64,000 nucleotides of DNA from the NCBI RefSeq assembly GCF_014863405.1, contig NZ_JACZZA010000008.1, positions 248,001 to 312,000 of the forward strand, written 5' to 3'. A program made the translations under genes and the position numbers. Positions 1 to 9,627 of the stretch are shown piece after piece. Positions within the stretch are counted from its first letter, which is position 1, and each line of letters starts with the position of its first letter. The stretch comes from Dyella acidiphila. GTDB taxonomy: Bacteria > Pseudomonadota > Gammaproteobacteria > Xanthomonadales > Rhodanobacteraceae. The notes below the pieces were generated by a model. That model was not told where the DNA came from and made no database searches. It was given only the letters and a program-made list of their open reading frames with translations.

Positions 1-3000
1 CCCGTCGAATTCTTCCCATCTCAATTGCAAATAGTGGGTGTTATCTTTATTCCGAAGAGTCCATTCGATCTGCACTCTGCCGCTGTCATTCGACAGAGCC
101 CCGTATTTTATAGCGTTCGTGCACAGCTCATGAAACGCAAGAGAGAGCGCCAGTGCGAACTTAGGGGGTACCCATACGTCCGACCCGGCAATTTGAACTC
201 TTTCGTTAGCACCCGCTAAATTCGGCTTAACGGCGTGAAGAATCACCTCACTCAACAAGGCACCCTCCCAATGGCGCTGCGTGAGAATGTCATGTGCTTG
301 GGATAACGCGGCCAAACGATCGCCAATCAATGCACGAGCATCCGGTGCATTCTTGCTGTTTCTCAGGGTCTGAAGAACGATGGAATGTACTGCAGCGAGG
401 GTATTTTTCACGCGATGATTCAGTTCGTTGAGTAATAACTGTTGTCGTTCTTCGTGCTGCTTGCGCTGTGTGATATCTGTTGCAGTCCCAAACCATTCCA
501 GAATCTCGCCATGACTGTCGAGCAAAGGAACGGCGCGAGACGATGTCCAGCCGAGAGAGCCATCGACTTGAATCACCGCATGCTCCAAGGCAAAGGGCGA
601 CTTCGTCCGCACGGCTTCCTGAATCGCATGCATGACGCGCGCCCGCTCATTAACCGGAATGTACTGGTCGAGCCACGTATTACTTTTCTCGAAAGTATCG
701 GAGATAAAGCCTTTTCCTTTTAAGCTGTGCATAGCGCTCCAGTCTGGGCTCATGCGATAGACAGCATCAAAGCTTGTATCCAAATAGGCTCTAAGCTGCC
801 TTTCGTTTTTCCGAAGTGCATCCTCGATTTTTTTTCGCTCAGAGATATCCACCAGCATGTTGATGGCCCCGATAAGGTGGCCGGCTTTATCACGAAGTGG
901 TGTCGGATAGGGGATCAAGTGTACGGGTGTCCCGTCAGGCCTTTGAGTAACGGTTTCCTCGCCCCGAATGGGACGGTTTTCTTTGAGTGTCAGCGCTAAG
1001 GGAGATTGCTCTGGGGGCAGTTTTGTCCCATTGGGCCGATAGAGTCGCCAGACGGAAGACCATGTATCGCGCCCCAGAATCGGCTCTCGCCCCGCCAATT
1101 CATTGGCGGCTTGGTTGCTGTAGGTGATATAGCCCGACGCATCGGTCGTATATACCGCTGCCGGCAATGCCTCGATCAACTCGCGATATCGCCGTTCGCT
1201 TTCTGTGCGCGCGTCGGCGGCATGGCGGCGGGCTTGTGACAACTTCAAGGTTGTGGATACGCGAGCAATAAGCTCCCGCGCTGAAAAGGGCTTGACCAGA
1301 TAATCGTCAACGCCAGCCTCCAGGCCTTCAACGCTGTCTTCCTCTCCCGCACGTGCTGAAAGCATGACAATAGGGACCTCAGCGGTCGCTGGATCATTGC
1401 GAATCGCCCGCACCAATTCGATGCCATCCATGACCGGCATCATTGCGTCTGTGATGACCAGATCAGGATGATGCTCATGAATGGCCTGTAGCGCCGCCTC
1501 GCCATCGCCAACGGCTACGACATCACACGTTGGTCCGAGTAGCCTGACAATGTAGTTGCGCATATCCGCGTTATCGTCAGCGACCACAACTCGTGTATGT
1601 TCAAGTTGACGCGGAGGCCGATCTAATGACGTAAACGATGGCGGCAGGGAAGGGGACGACTCGGGCAACCAACTCAGAGCTTCCTCCACATAGGCCTTCG
1701 AGTGAATCGGAGCATGTTCCAAGGGAGAATTCGATGCGGGTTGTACCGAGCGTACCTGTTGCTGTAGCGGTAGACTTACTTTGAAACAGGTTCCCACGCC
1801 GACTTCGCTTTCAACGTGTATCGATCCCTCATGGAGTTTTACAAGTTCATGCACAAGCGCAAGACCAATGCCCGTCCCTTCATAGGTGCGTCCGCGTTGA
1901 CCTTCAATTCGATGAAAACGTTCAAATAGATGGGGTAACTCGGAGTGGGGTATGCCGACGCCAGTGTCTTGTACGGTAAGAACCGCCAGATTTCCGCTCG
2001 CATTCAGCCTTACTGAAATCTCACCATCGAAAGTAAATTTAAAGGCATTCGATAGAAGATTGATGACTATCTTTTCCCACATATCACGGTCAACTTGGAC
2101 TGGCTTTGATAGAGATCCGCAGTCAACAAGAAGGCGTAACCCTGCGTGCTCACATACTGAGCGGAAATTGCTGGTAAGTTCCTCGGTAAAAGATCCTAAA
2201 TCAGTGATTTGGAAATGCGTTTGAGCACGACCCGCCTCGATGCGTGAAAAGTCTAGGAGCGAATTGACGAGCTTAAGAAGCCTAAGGGCATTTCGGTGTG
2301 CCAATTCAAGTCGCTGTTTTTCCATGTAGGGCAAATGTGGGCTGTCGATGGCTTCACTGAGCGGCCCAAGCATGAGAGTAAGCGGTGTTCGAAATTCGTG
2401 GCTTACATTTGAAAAAAAAGCCGTCTTGGCGCGGTCAATTTCTGCAAGTGTTTCCGCCCGCTCCTGAGCCGCCTCGTAAGCCTTTGCAGTGGCCATGGCG
2501 GCTGCGATCTGGGCACTGATAAGCTCAAAAAAGCTCAAGTAGCGCTCATCTTCTTTCAATCGTGAACTCAAGCCTGCGATCAAGACGCCCCGCAGTTGAG
2601 TACCATCACTCGAAGGGAGTGGTAACAACACCGCGGTATTCGGTGAGTCCGACCATGGGCCGGGGGGTACGCTGGCGAATCGCTCTGCTAGATCCACGAT
2701 CTTGATCGCTTTCTTTCGGCGTAACACTTCCCACAGAGGCCACGCGGACGCTTCCTTTTCTTCAGGTGAGAGTGCAATGGTAGATGGCGCGGCGGGCGCC
2801 TCTAAGCGGATGCCGGCTGTTGCGACAAGATGAGCACGGCTTTGCGAATCGTCAAAGAGGTAAACCAGCGCGAAAGGTATATCCAACGGATGCCGCTGAA
2901 GGGCCGCAAGCGCAAGCATGCACGTTTCGTCGACGGTATTTGCGTGCATCGTATTGGAGGCCAGGTCGCGCAAAGCCATGATTCGCCGCTCGCCAATTAC

Positions 3001-3528
3001 CTTTTCGGTGATTTCATGCACCGTGGCCAGTACACCACCAATTCCACCCGGTGCACTCGCATCGGGCACGGGGCTGTATGCGACAGTGAAGTGCGATTCC
3101 TCTACGAACCCATGGCGATTGATTTCCAGGAGCAGATCCTCGCTCCATGTTGCAGGGCCTCCATGGAAGGGGGCATCTATGAGCGGCCGCAATACGTCCC
3201 AGATTTCAGACCAACATTCGCGCGCAGGCTTACCTAGTCCCCACGGGTGTTTGGCACCCAAAACTGGGCGATACGCGTCGTTGTAGATGGAAATATAGTC
3301 CGGCCCCCACCACAGCAGCAGTGGAAACCGATTGGCCAACATAAAGCTGACCATGGTTTGCAAACTGGGCGACCACGTGGCCATTGGACCCAGTGGGGTG
3401 TTGGTCCAGTCCTTGCTCCGGATCAGCGCATCCATATCGCTAGCGCGCGCGCCCTCGGAGGGCGGGCACAGGACTTGAGAGAGAGGCCTTTCGCCTTCAC
3501 GAGGCGAGAGAAGTGACGGTATCGTCAT
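1..3528 (-). CDS. Hybrid sensor kinase with both a HisKA and an HWE kinase core (partial, runs off left edge)
   Basis: The frame is open for 1176 codons from the ATG at 3526-3528 and has no stop before base 1, so the C-terminus is missing. Domains read in order: PAS-like sensor (about 30-180, with PLGPMATWSP), GAF-like region (195-355), HisKA with H377 in SHEFRTPL, HATPase (motifs DTGVGIP and GTGIGLAL near 524 and 555), receiver with D694 in ITDAMMPVMDG, PAS (780-890), PAS (905-1020), and an HWE/HisKA_2 core with H1038 in NHRVKNT and the box FHELCTNAIKYGAL. It would autophosphorylate, pass phosphate to its own receiver, and carries a second, different kinase. The start is uncertain: no strong ribosome site precedes 3528, and an in-frame ATG at 3435 is possible. 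It is divergent from the kinase gene at 3863. The stimulus is unknown. Confidence 0.88.
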   Translation of the reverse strand, partial: MTIPSLLSPREGERPLSQVLCPPSEGARASDMDALIRSKDWTNTPLGPMATWSPSLQTMVSFMLANRFPLLLWWGPDYISIYNDAYRPVLGAKHPWGLGKPARECWSEIWDVLRPLIDAPFHGGPATWSEDLLLEINRHGFVEESHFTVAYSPVPDASAPGGIGGVLATVHEITEKVIGERRIMALRDLASNTMHANTVDETCMLALAALQRHPLDIPFALVYLFDDSQSRAHLVATAGIRLEAPAAPSTIALSPEEKEASAWPLWEVLRRKKAIKIVDLAERFASVPPGPWSDSPNTAVLLPLPSSDGTQLRGVLIAGLSSRLKEDERYLSFFELISAQIAAAMATAKAYEAAQERAETLAEIDRAKTAFFSNVSHEFRTPLTLMLGPLSEAIDSPHLPYMEKQRLELAHRNALRLLKLVNSLLDFSRIEAGRAQTHFQITDLGSFTEELTSNFRSVCEHAGLRLLVDCGSLSKPVQVDRDMWEKIVINLLSNAFKFTFDGEISVRLNASGNLAVLTVQDTGVGIPHSELPHLFERFHRIEGQRGRTYEGTGIGLALVHELVKLHEGSIHVESEVGVGTCFKVSLPLQQQVRSVQPASNSPLEHAPIHSKAYVEEALSWLPESSPSLPPSFTSLDRPPRQLEHTRVVVADDNADMRNYIVRLLGPTCDVVAVGDGEAALQAIHEHHPDLVITDAMMPVMDGIELVRAIRNDPATAEVPIVMLSARAGEEDSVEGLEAGVDDYLVKPFSARELIARVSTTLKLSQARRHAADARTESERRYRELIEALPAAVYTTDASGYITYSNQAANELAGREPILGRDTWSSVWRLYRPNGTKLPPEQSPLALTLKENRPIRGEETVTQRPDGTPVHLIPYPTPLRDKAGHLIGAINMLVDISERKKIEDALRKNERQLRAYLDTSFDAVYRMSPDWSAMHSLKGKGFISDTFEKSNTWLDQYIPVNERARVMHAIQEAVRTKSPFALEHAVIQVDGSLGWTSSRAVPLLDSHGEILEWFGTATDITQRKQHEERQQLLLNELNHRVKNTLAAVHSIVLQTLRNSKNAPDARALIGDRLAALSQAHDILTQRHWEGALLSEVILHAVKPNLAGANERVQIAGSDVWVPPKFALALSLAFHELCTNAIKYGALSNDSGRVQIEWTLRNKDNTHYLQLRWEEFDG

Positions 3529-3862
3529 GCTGGAAATCCCAAGGCGCCGGACAGCACCGGCATGCCCCCCTTGACATCCCACTCACTGCGTCTGTTACTT
3601 GTTTGACTATGCCAAAGAATGTAACTTCGGCCAAGAACCATCAAGCAATTTGCGCAATCTGGCTTCCCGGATCGGGCGGGCTCAACAGGCGGGATAGCCT
3701 CCTGGTTTTGTCTACCGTTGGCGCGTGGCTACAGCGTATCTTCACGGATCTTTGACATTTTGCGCACCAAGAAATGGCGTTTAGGTGATCAAAGTGCGGT
3801 GAGGGGAGCCTCTCTCGGGGGAGCTCGGCATCAATGAACCACGCCGTAGTGAGACGTGTTCC
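3529..3862. other. Divergent intergenic region between two sensor kinase genes
   Basis: These 334 bases separate the start codons of two divergent hybrid kinases and should hold both promoters. TTGACA hexamers occur at 3571 and 3752, but neither has a convincing -10 box at the right spacing. Short frames here lack ribosome sites and family resemblance. I see no RNA gene. Confidence 0.5.
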
Positions 3863-5794
3863 ATGACTGAAGACGACCGCACGCAATACGAATTACTGAT
3901 TGATGGCGTTACAGACTACGCACTGTTTCTGCTCGATTCGGACGGTTGCATCCTCAGCTGGAGTCGGGGGGCCATGCAGACCACCGGTTACACGGAGGCC
4001 GAGGTGCAAGGAAAAACCCTCGATATCTTTTATGAAGGCATTGCGAGTGGGACACCTTCGCCGGATCAGTTGTTGAGCGAAGCCAGGGAATGGGGCCGCG
4101 CGGAAACGGCTGCATGGTGGCGACGCAAGGGCGCTGAACACTATTGGGCGAATTGTGTCATTGACACCATACGTGCCGAGTCAGGAGGCGTGCGGGCATT
4201 TGCCTGTATTACACGTGACCTGACCGAACGCAAGCTTGCTGAGGACAAGCTACGTCACAGTGAAGAGCAGTTTCGCCTTTTGGTAGAAGGTGTCGGCGAC
4301 TGCGCGATCTATATGCTGGATACGAATGGTTTCATTACATCCTGGAATACAGGCGCGCAGCGGATCAAAGGTTATTCCCGCGATGAAATCCTGGGCAAGC
4401 ATCTGGAAACCTTCTATACGTTAGAGGATCGCGCTGATGGTGTTCCACACCGAGCGCTGCAGAGCGCTCGAGAGACCGGCCGTTATGAAAGCGAAGGGTG
4501 GCGTGTGCGCAAGGATGGAAGCTCGTTCTGGGCGCATGCGATTTTAGATAGGATCGATGACGATCATGGGCGACATGTCGGTTTCGCTAAAGTCACCCGC
4601 GACATCACCGTGAAGCGGAATGCCGACATGGCTTTGACGCAAGCGAGGGAAGCGCTCTTTCAGTCGCAGAAGCTGGATTCGATCGGTCAGCTCACCGGTG
4701 GTGTTGCGCACGATTTCAACAATCTACTGATGGCGGTGATTGGCAGTCTTGAGTTACTTGAGCCACGGGTCGCCGCTGACCCGGCCGGATTGAATCTGGT
4801 GGCAAACGCCCTGGCTGGCGCGCGACGAGGCGCTGCGCTGACCAAACGCATGCTGGCCTTTGCCCGAAAGCAAGAGCTCAAGCCCAAAGTGGTGAATATT
4901 CGAGACCTCGTGCACGGTGTGGGCGAACTGCTGCAGCGTTCCGCCGGACCCACGGTGCTGGTGGATACGTTATTTCCGATCGCGCTGCAGCCGGTGTTTG
5001 TGGACGCCAATCAGCTTGAGTTGGCGCTATTGAATTTGGTGACGAATGCACGGGATGCGATGGAAGACGGTGGCCATATCTTGCTGGCCGCTCGCCAGGA
5101 AGAAGTAAGCACGGGTCACCGGACAGGCTTGGAGCCGGGTGCCTATATCTGTCTGGCCGTGACGGATGACGGCCCAGGCATGGATAAAGAGACCCTCACT
5201 CGCGCGATGGAGCCTTTTTTCACTACCAAAGGGGTGGGCAAGGGAACAGGGCTAGGTCTCTCCATGGTGCATGGCTTGGCGGAGCAATCCGGCGGCCGGC
5301 TCTTCCTTCGAAGTGAACTCGGCCACGGCACCACTGCCGAAATATGGCTACCTAAAGCGGCATCCTCGTTTTCTTCCGAGCAGGCCGACGTGCCCGTGGC
5401 GCTGGAGCCCGCTTCTGTCGACTCCCCCAGTGGCCATACCATCCTCGTCGTCGATGACGACCCGTTGATCGCGATGACCATGCGCGCAGTGCTGGAAGAT
5501 ATCGGCTATCGCACCCTGGAGGCGCACTCGGGGCAGGAGGCGCTCCAGATGATGGATGCGACTCCGGAGGTCGATATGCTCATCACGGACTACGCGATGC
5601 CTCGCATGAATGGACTGCAGTTGGTGGAGCACATAAAGCGCCGCGCACCGCATGTTCCCGTCGTGCTCGCCTCAGGTTTTGCCGAGCCACCTTCCGGTGC
5701 CCAAACCGGCATCATTCGCTTGGCCAAGCCGTTTGGCCGTGCTGAACTGATCGAGGCGGTGCGCCAGGCTAAGGGCCTGGGCCACGCGGCTTAA
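3863..5794 (+). CDS. PAS-PAS hybrid sensor histidine kinase/response regulator
   Basis: A 643-residue soluble sensor kinase. Two PAS domains (about 5-120 and 130-250) each end in the PAC-type signature (ITRDLTERK, VTRDITVKR). A HisKA core follows with H283 in GGVAHDFNNLL, then an HATPase with NARDAM, DDGPGMD and GKGTGLGLSMV. The receiver occupies about 522-640 with phosphoacceptor D576 in LITDYAMPRMNG. No membrane segments are seen, so sensing is probably cytoplasmic, perhaps through a PAS cofactor. A separate receiver protein is not needed, because the C-terminal receiver can take phosphate from H283; no output domain or partner lies next to it. The gene is divergent from the larger kinase and convergent with the DUF421 gene, from which a hairpin separates it. 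Confidence 0.93.
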   Translation: MTEDDRTQYELLIDGVTDYALFLLDSDGCILSWSRGAMQTTGYTEAEVQGKTLDIFYEGIASGTPSPDQLLSEAREWGRAETAAWWRRKGAEHYWANCVIDTIRAESGGVRAFACITRDLTERKLAEDKLRHSEEQFRLLVEGVGDCAIYMLDTNGFITSWNTGAQRIKGYSRDEILGKHLETFYTLEDRADGVPHRALQSARETGRYESEGWRVRKDGSSFWAHAILDRIDDDHGRHVGFAKVTRDITVKRNADMALTQAREALFQSQKLDSIGQLTGGVAHDFNNLLMAVIGSLELLEPRVAADPAGLNLVANALAGARRGAALTKRMLAFARKQELKPKVVNIRDLVHGVGELLQRSAGPTVLVDTLFPIALQPVFVDANQLELALLNLVTNARDAMEDGGHILLAARQEEVSTGHRTGLEPGAYICLAVTDDGPGMDKETLTRAMEPFFTTKGVGKGTGLGLSMVHGLAEQSGGRLFLRSELGHGTTAEIWLPKAASSFSSEQADVPVALEPASVDSPSGHTILVVDDDPLIAMTMRAVLEDIGYRTLEAHSGQEALQMMDATPEVDMLITDYAMPRMNGLQLVEHIKRRAPHVPVVLASGFAEPPSGAQTGIIRLAKPFGRAELIEAVRQAKGLGHAA

Positions 5795-5815
5795 ATACGG
5801 GAAACACCGTTATTT
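5793..5815. terminator. Hairpin between convergent genes
   Basis: AAATACGG (5793-5800) pairs with CCGTTATTT (5807-5815) with one bulged base around a GAAACA loop. The A/T-rich outer arms give a U-tract in either direction. It overlaps the kinase stop and lies before the end of the convergent DUF421 gene, so it probably terminates both. Confidence 0.5.
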
Positions 5816-5843
5816 GCTAGGCAGGCCGTATCGCTGTTTTCTG

Positions 5844-6329
5844 TCATGAGCGAGGGCGGGAAGGACTGCGAACAAAGGTAATCTTGCCGTTGGGTTCCAG
5901 GCGGCCGATGGCGACATCTTTTTCATCCTCCCAGCCATGCTGATGCAGTGCTCGCTCAAACGCAGCTTCCGGCACGTTTTCTTGGCGTAAAGCATCATGA
6001 TGACGCTTTCCAGCCGTTACTAAGATCGTGGGCATACCTTCGACCCACCTATTAAGCTTCGCTGATCGCGCGCAGCACCATGCAAGACATCGATCGGTGA
6101 GCAAGATGAAGGCGACGCCGATGAAGGGTGCGGTCACGGACTTATCGTCTCCCACAATGGCCGAGCGAAGCGCGCCTCCCACGAGCACCAGCACGATGAC
6201 ATCAAACGCGGACATTTCGCCAAAGGCCCGCTTTCCGTTGAAACGCATGAAAAGTAACAGACCCGAATAAGTGAATACACCACGTACCGCGTAATGCCAC
6301 CAAGGTTCAGTCAATGCCAGGGTTGACAT
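5844..6329 (-). CDS. DUF421/YetF-family membrane protein
   Basis: A 161-residue protein with N-terminal hydrophobic helices (YAVRGVFTYSGLLLFMRF, then the conserved KRAFGEMSAFDVIVLVLVGG stretch) and a C-terminal soluble domain ending in a Lys/Arg-rich tail. The pattern is that of DUF421 (YetF) proteins, whose biochemical role is not known. I chose the ATG at 6329 because GTGGAG lies about 8 bases before it; an upstream ATG at 6371 would add 14 residues with no better ribosome site. The soluble part holds the family's RLEPNGKITFV segment. The neighbours are other small stress-type genes. Confidence 0.85.
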   Translation of the reverse strand: MSTLALTEPWWHYAVRGVFTYSGLLLFMRFNGKRAFGEMSAFDVIVLVLVGGALRSAIVGDDKSVTAPFIGVAFILLTDRCLAWCCARSAKLNRWVEGMPTILVTAGKRHHDALRQENVPEAAFERALHQHGWEDEKDVAIGRLEPNGKITFVRSPSRPRS

Positions 6330-6487
6330 GGAGAGGCTCCACAAGAAAAGGGAGTGTCCTGATGGGAACACGGGAGAGGGATAGAGGGATCAGGGGCGTA
6401 GCGTGCGACTACCTCAGTCGCATCACATCTAATGTGCCGCTCGTTACGCACCCAAACGGAATCCAAGCACGCCAGCAGCTGGCCTCG

Positions 6488-6694
6488 TCAACGACGATTG
6501 GCATTCTGGGCAGGCAACGTGGCATGCCTTTTTGATTGGCGGTTCGGTTTTTGAGCAAGGGTCTGTGCGGACTTCTTTTCATCAGTCTGTTGGCGAGGTT
6601 TCTTCCCTGCAGGCGGGTCGTTGGCATTCTGCGCGGGCAGCACGCCATGTTTTTTGGGCTTGGATGAGGAAGCATTTTTTGAAACCATCATCAA
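6488..6694 (-). CDS. Small Lys-rich protein with an internal repeat
   Basis: A 68-residue frame starting at a run of three ATG codons, with AGAGAG a few bases upstream. The protein is rich in Lys, Gln and Asn and looks disordered. It carries two related segments, KKHGVLPAQNAND and KRHATLPAQNANR, which supports it being a real coding sequence rather than chance. I do not recognise a family. Similar tiny basic proteins are common beside stress genes in this group (inference). The exact start among the three ATGs cannot be decided. Confidence 0.45.
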   Translation of the reverse strand: MMMVSKNASSSKPKKHGVLPAQNANDPPAGKKPRQQTDEKKSAQTLAQKPNRQSKRHATLPAQNANRR

Positions 6695-6759
6695 CTCTCT
6701 GTCAGCAAGTCAGCCAGCCAGCGATCATCATGACCCTTGCCCTGTCTTATCGCTAGAAC

Positions 6760-6912
6760 TCAGATATGCCCGAGCAAAAGCAGGATCAAGAGAATAACCA
6801 CAACCAAGCCAAGGCCTCCGCTAGGGTAGTAACCCCAGCCGCGACTATAAGGCCATGACGGCAGCACACCGATGAGCAAGATGATCACGACGATTAGCAC
6901 GATGAGTGACAT
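6760..6912 (-). CDS. DUF3309 small membrane protein
   Basis: A 50-residue protein. Two hydrophobic helices flank the motif LPSWPYSRGWGYYPSGGLG, the hallmark of DUF3309 proteins (I recognise the pattern; function unknown). AGGA lies 8 bases before the ATG at 6912. It probably sits in the inner membrane as a helical hairpin. Nearby genes on the same strand (DUF421, the small Lys-rich protein) are also stress-type, but gaps of 65-160 bases suggest separate transcripts. Confidence 0.85.
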   Translation of the reverse strand: MSLIVLIVVIILLIGVLPSWPYSRGWGYYPSGGLGLVVVILLILLLLGHI

Positions 6913-6945
6913 ACGAATTCCTATTTAGACTTCGTCGAAGGGGTG

Positions 6946-7293
6946 CTAAATAGCTGAACATTCCTGTTCAACGTGATGCTCAACAACATCGATATGATGG
7001 GCGCCAGTGTCCCTAAGCATGGAACATACGTTGTCCATCATCACGGAATTCGTCAACATCACACGGAGGCTGACGTTTTCGGTCGAGCTATCCATGTTCG
7101 GCATGGCAGCGGCCTCCAAAGCTACTGGGGAATCGCCTTTGCTATAGGTGGCCGCTGGGCGACATTCGAATGTCGCGCGATTTTCGACGTGCATTTTCAG
7201 ATGGCTGCGTTGCACGCCATATGCCATCAGCTTCATGGCTGACATGACAGCTTCTGTCTGGGTATAAAAATAAGCCACCAGGAAATCACTCAT
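6946..7293 (-). CDS. Hypothetical protein, possibly stress-related alpha/beta fold
   Basis: A 115-residue protein. The ATG at 7293 is preceded by TGGAG at 8 bases. The N-terminus (MSDFLVAYFYTQTEA, then helix AVMSAMKLMAYGVQ) and the C-terminus (a strand RVMLTNSVMMDNVCSMLRD, then GAHHIDVVEH) suggest a beta-alpha-beta arrangement like the small domains that bind or sense envelope stress. There is no signal peptide. I do not recognise a named family. It is divergent from the H1-like gene at 7546. Confidence 0.6.
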   Translation of the reverse strand: MSDFLVAYFYTQTEAVMSAMKLMAYGVQRSHLKMHVENRATFECRPAATYSKGDSPVALEAAAMPNMDSSTENVSLRVMLTNSVMMDNVCSMLRDTGAHHIDVVEHHVEQECSAI

Positions 7294-7545
7294 ATAAGCG
7301 CTCCATCAGGGGCAGGATTACTGAATCACCCTAGGGCTCTTCGGATTATGCTTGTGTGATGGATTCACGACGGTTGCGTCGTTCTATGCGCCTGATAGCT
7401 CTTTAGCACCGGGCAAGGCTGGGCACGAATCCCGAGATATCTCTCCGCCCTTGACATCGAGCTCCCCGTTATCGATGCGCTCCTTTGACAGGCTTTCAAC
7501 GCTTGCGCGCGTAAAGATGAACTTGATTACCGCAGGAGAATAGCC

Positions 7546-8049
7546 ATGCCTGAAGCAAAGACTCGACGAGCTGCCGCCAAGGCCAAGCGTGAAGGAAAGG
7601 CACCCAGCACCCAAGCGGGTGAATTTGTCCGTGAAGAAATCGAGCATGTCCGCGAAGGCAAGCATGGTGCTCGCTCCGCCGAGCAAGCGATAGCGATTGG
7701 TTTATCCAAGGCGAGGCGTGCTGGCGTGAAAGTTCCGGCAAAAAAATCCTCGCGAAAATCGACCGGCAAGCGCACGGCGTCGAAGAAATCTTCCTCAGCG
7801 GCGGGGCATCGCAAGAAAGTCACGCAGAAATCCTCGGCAAAGCGTTCGCGAGCTAGCACGAAGGCCTTGAAACGAGAGAGCAGCACATCCGCGACACGCA
7901 AATCGCTGGCGTCACACGCACGAAAAGCGGCATCGAAGCGCACAGCGGCGAATCGTTCAGCGGCGGCGAAGAAAGCAGTCAGAACGAAGGGTGCACACGC
8001 AAGATCGGCTGCCGCAAAGAAGGCGGCGAGAACCCGCGCGCGGTCTTAG
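7546..8049 (+). CDS. DUF6496 protein with histone H1-like basic tail
   Basis: A 167-residue protein. The first 65 residues form the DUF6496-type module (TRRAAAKAKREGKAPSTQAG, EIEHVREGKHGARS, IGLSKARRAGV), here directly at the N-terminus. The remaining 100 residues are almost only Lys, Arg, Ala, Ser and Thr with repeated AAKKA-type units, like bacterial H1 homologues. It therefore probably binds DNA non-specifically, perhaps in stationary phase or stress (inference). AGGAGA precedes the ATG by 6 bases. The basic tail has no predicted structure and its length varies among homologues. Confidence 0.85.
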   Translation: MPEAKTRRAAAKAKREGKAPSTQAGEFVREEIEHVREGKHGARSAEQAIAIGLSKARRAGVKVPAKKSSRKSTGKRTASKKSSSAAGHRKKVTQKSSAKRSRASTKALKRESSTSATRKSLASHARKAASKRTAANRSAAAKKAVRTKGAHARSAAAKKAARTRARS

Positions 8050-8077
8050 GTAGTTAGCTGCGCCCTAAGCGAACCAC

Positions 8078-9625
8078 TCATGTTGCCGGCTTGGACGACG
8101 TAAACGGGGGCCGGGCAAACCAGACGGCCACCAACGCTACACCAAACATCAGGCTGAAGCCCCAAAACACGTCGTTGATGGCTAGCGTAGCAGCTTGCAT
8201 ATCCAAAATCCGGTTGATGGCGGCATACGCGGAATCACCCTTTATACCCATCCGCTGCAGCAAACTCAGCGTCTCAGCAGTCGTGCGTCCATCCTGATGC
8301 GTGTGCTCGCTCAACACCGCATGGTGATAAATACTCCGATGGGTATACAGCGTGCTGCTGACTGCTGTCGCCACGCTCATGGCAATCGTGCGGAAAAAAT
8401 TGGCCAGCCCAGATGCACTGGCGACGCGGTCTTCAGGCAAGCCGGAAAGAATGATCTGGTTGACCGGCACAAAGAAAAAGGCAATACCACAGCCCATCAG
8501 CAGACGGGGCAAGGCAAGCTCGAAGTAACCGGCATCAGCATCGAAATGCGCCATCCAGAAGGAGCAGACGCCGAAGATGGCGAAGCCGATCGTGCTGAGT
8601 ATGCGCAGGTCGAATTTGTTCTGATAGGCACCGATCAGCGGCGACATGAAGATCGCCGGGATGCCGACCGGGGCTACTACGAAGCCTGCCCAGGTGGCGG
8701 TGTATGACATCACCTCCTGCACCCAGTTCGGCAGCACCACGGTGCCCCCGAAGAAGGCGAACATACCGACGAACAGGCACAGCACGCCCACGGCGAAATT
8801 TCGTCGCTTGAACAGGTAAAGGTCGATCACCGGCTGGTCGTACATCAGTTCCCAGGCGATCAGGAAGGTGATGCAGACAAACGCGATGATCGCCAGGATC
8901 AGGATCATGTTGGAGTTGAACCAGTCGTAATCGTTACCATTGTCCAGCATGAACTGCAGGCAGCCTATGCCAGCCGCCAGCAGGAACAGGCCGACGATGT
9001 CCAGCCGCACCTTCACTTTCTTGCTTTCGCGCCCCTGCATCACGGCGGTTGTCACCAGCAGTGCGAACAAGCCTACTGGAATATTGATGAAGAAGATCCA
9101 CGACCAGCTGTAGTTGTCGGTAATCCAGCCGCCCAGGATCGGCCCGAAGATTGGCGCCACCACGACCATCATCGCCCACAGCGCCATCGCGATAGGGCGT
9201 CGTTCGGCCGGATAGTTGTTCAACAGCAGTGTCTGCGACAGCGGCACCATTGGGCCGGATACCGCGCCTTGCAACAGGCGGAAGACAATCAGCATCGGCA
9301 TGCTGGAGGACAGGCCGCACATCGAGGAAAAGATCACGAACAGCAGGATCGAGGCGGAGAATGTGCGCACCTCGCCGAAGCGTCGCGCAATCCAGCCGGT
9401 CAGTGGCTGCATCACCGCGCTCGCCATGGAATACGCGCTGATCGCCATGGTGCCTTCGGTGCGGCTCACCCCGAGGTTGCCGGAGATGGTGTAGACCGCC
9501 ACGTTGACGATCGAGATATCCAGCACCTCCATGAAGGTGGCGAGTGAGACGCCAGCGGTGAACAGGATCAGGGTGCCGCCGGATAGCGGTGGCAGTTTGC
9601 CGCTGGACTGCTCGTCTCGGGCCAT
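8078..9625 (-). CDS. DHA2-family MFS multidrug exporter (EmrB/QacA type)
   Basis: A 515-residue transporter with about 14 hydrophobic segments. DHA2 features include an early acidic residue in helix 1 (TFMEVLDISIVNVA), the loop GWIARRFGEVRTF, motif C-like GPILGGWI and RLLQGAVSGPMVPLSQTLL. It is the inner-membrane pump of a tripartite efflux system powered by the proton gradient. It lies 2 bases after the stop of the HlyD/EmrA-type gene and is the last gene of the three-gene operon. The substrate cannot be told from sequence. No regulator gene is adjacent. Confidence 0.93.
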   Translation of the reverse strand: MARDEQSSGKLPPLSGGTLILFTAGVSLATFMEVLDISIVNVAVYTISGNLGVSRTEGTMAISAYSMASAVMQPLTGWIARRFGEVRTFSASILLFVIFSSMCGLSSSMPMLIVFRLLQGAVSGPMVPLSQTLLLNNYPAERRPIAMALWAMMVVVAPIFGPILGGWITDNYSWSWIFFINIPVGLFALLVTTAVMQGRESKKVKVRLDIVGLFLLAAGIGCLQFMLDNGNDYDWFNSNMILILAIIAFVCITFLIAWELMYDQPVIDLYLFKRRNFAVGVLCLFVGMFAFFGGTVVLPNWVQEVMSYTATWAGFVVAPVGIPAIFMSPLIGAYQNKFDLRILSTIGFAIFGVCSFWMAHFDADAGYFELALPRLLMGCGIAFFFVPVNQIILSGLPEDRVASASGLANFFRTIAMSVATAVSSTLYTHRSIYHHAVLSEHTHQDGRTTAETLSLLQRMGIKGDSAYAAINRILDMQAATLAINDVFWGFSLMFGVALVAVWFARPPFTSSKPAT

Positions 9626-9627
9626 AT

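Noticed and set aside
3571-3599. TTGACA that looks like a -35 box for the 3863 kinase
   Set aside because: No -10 element at 16-18 bases and too far from the start codon.
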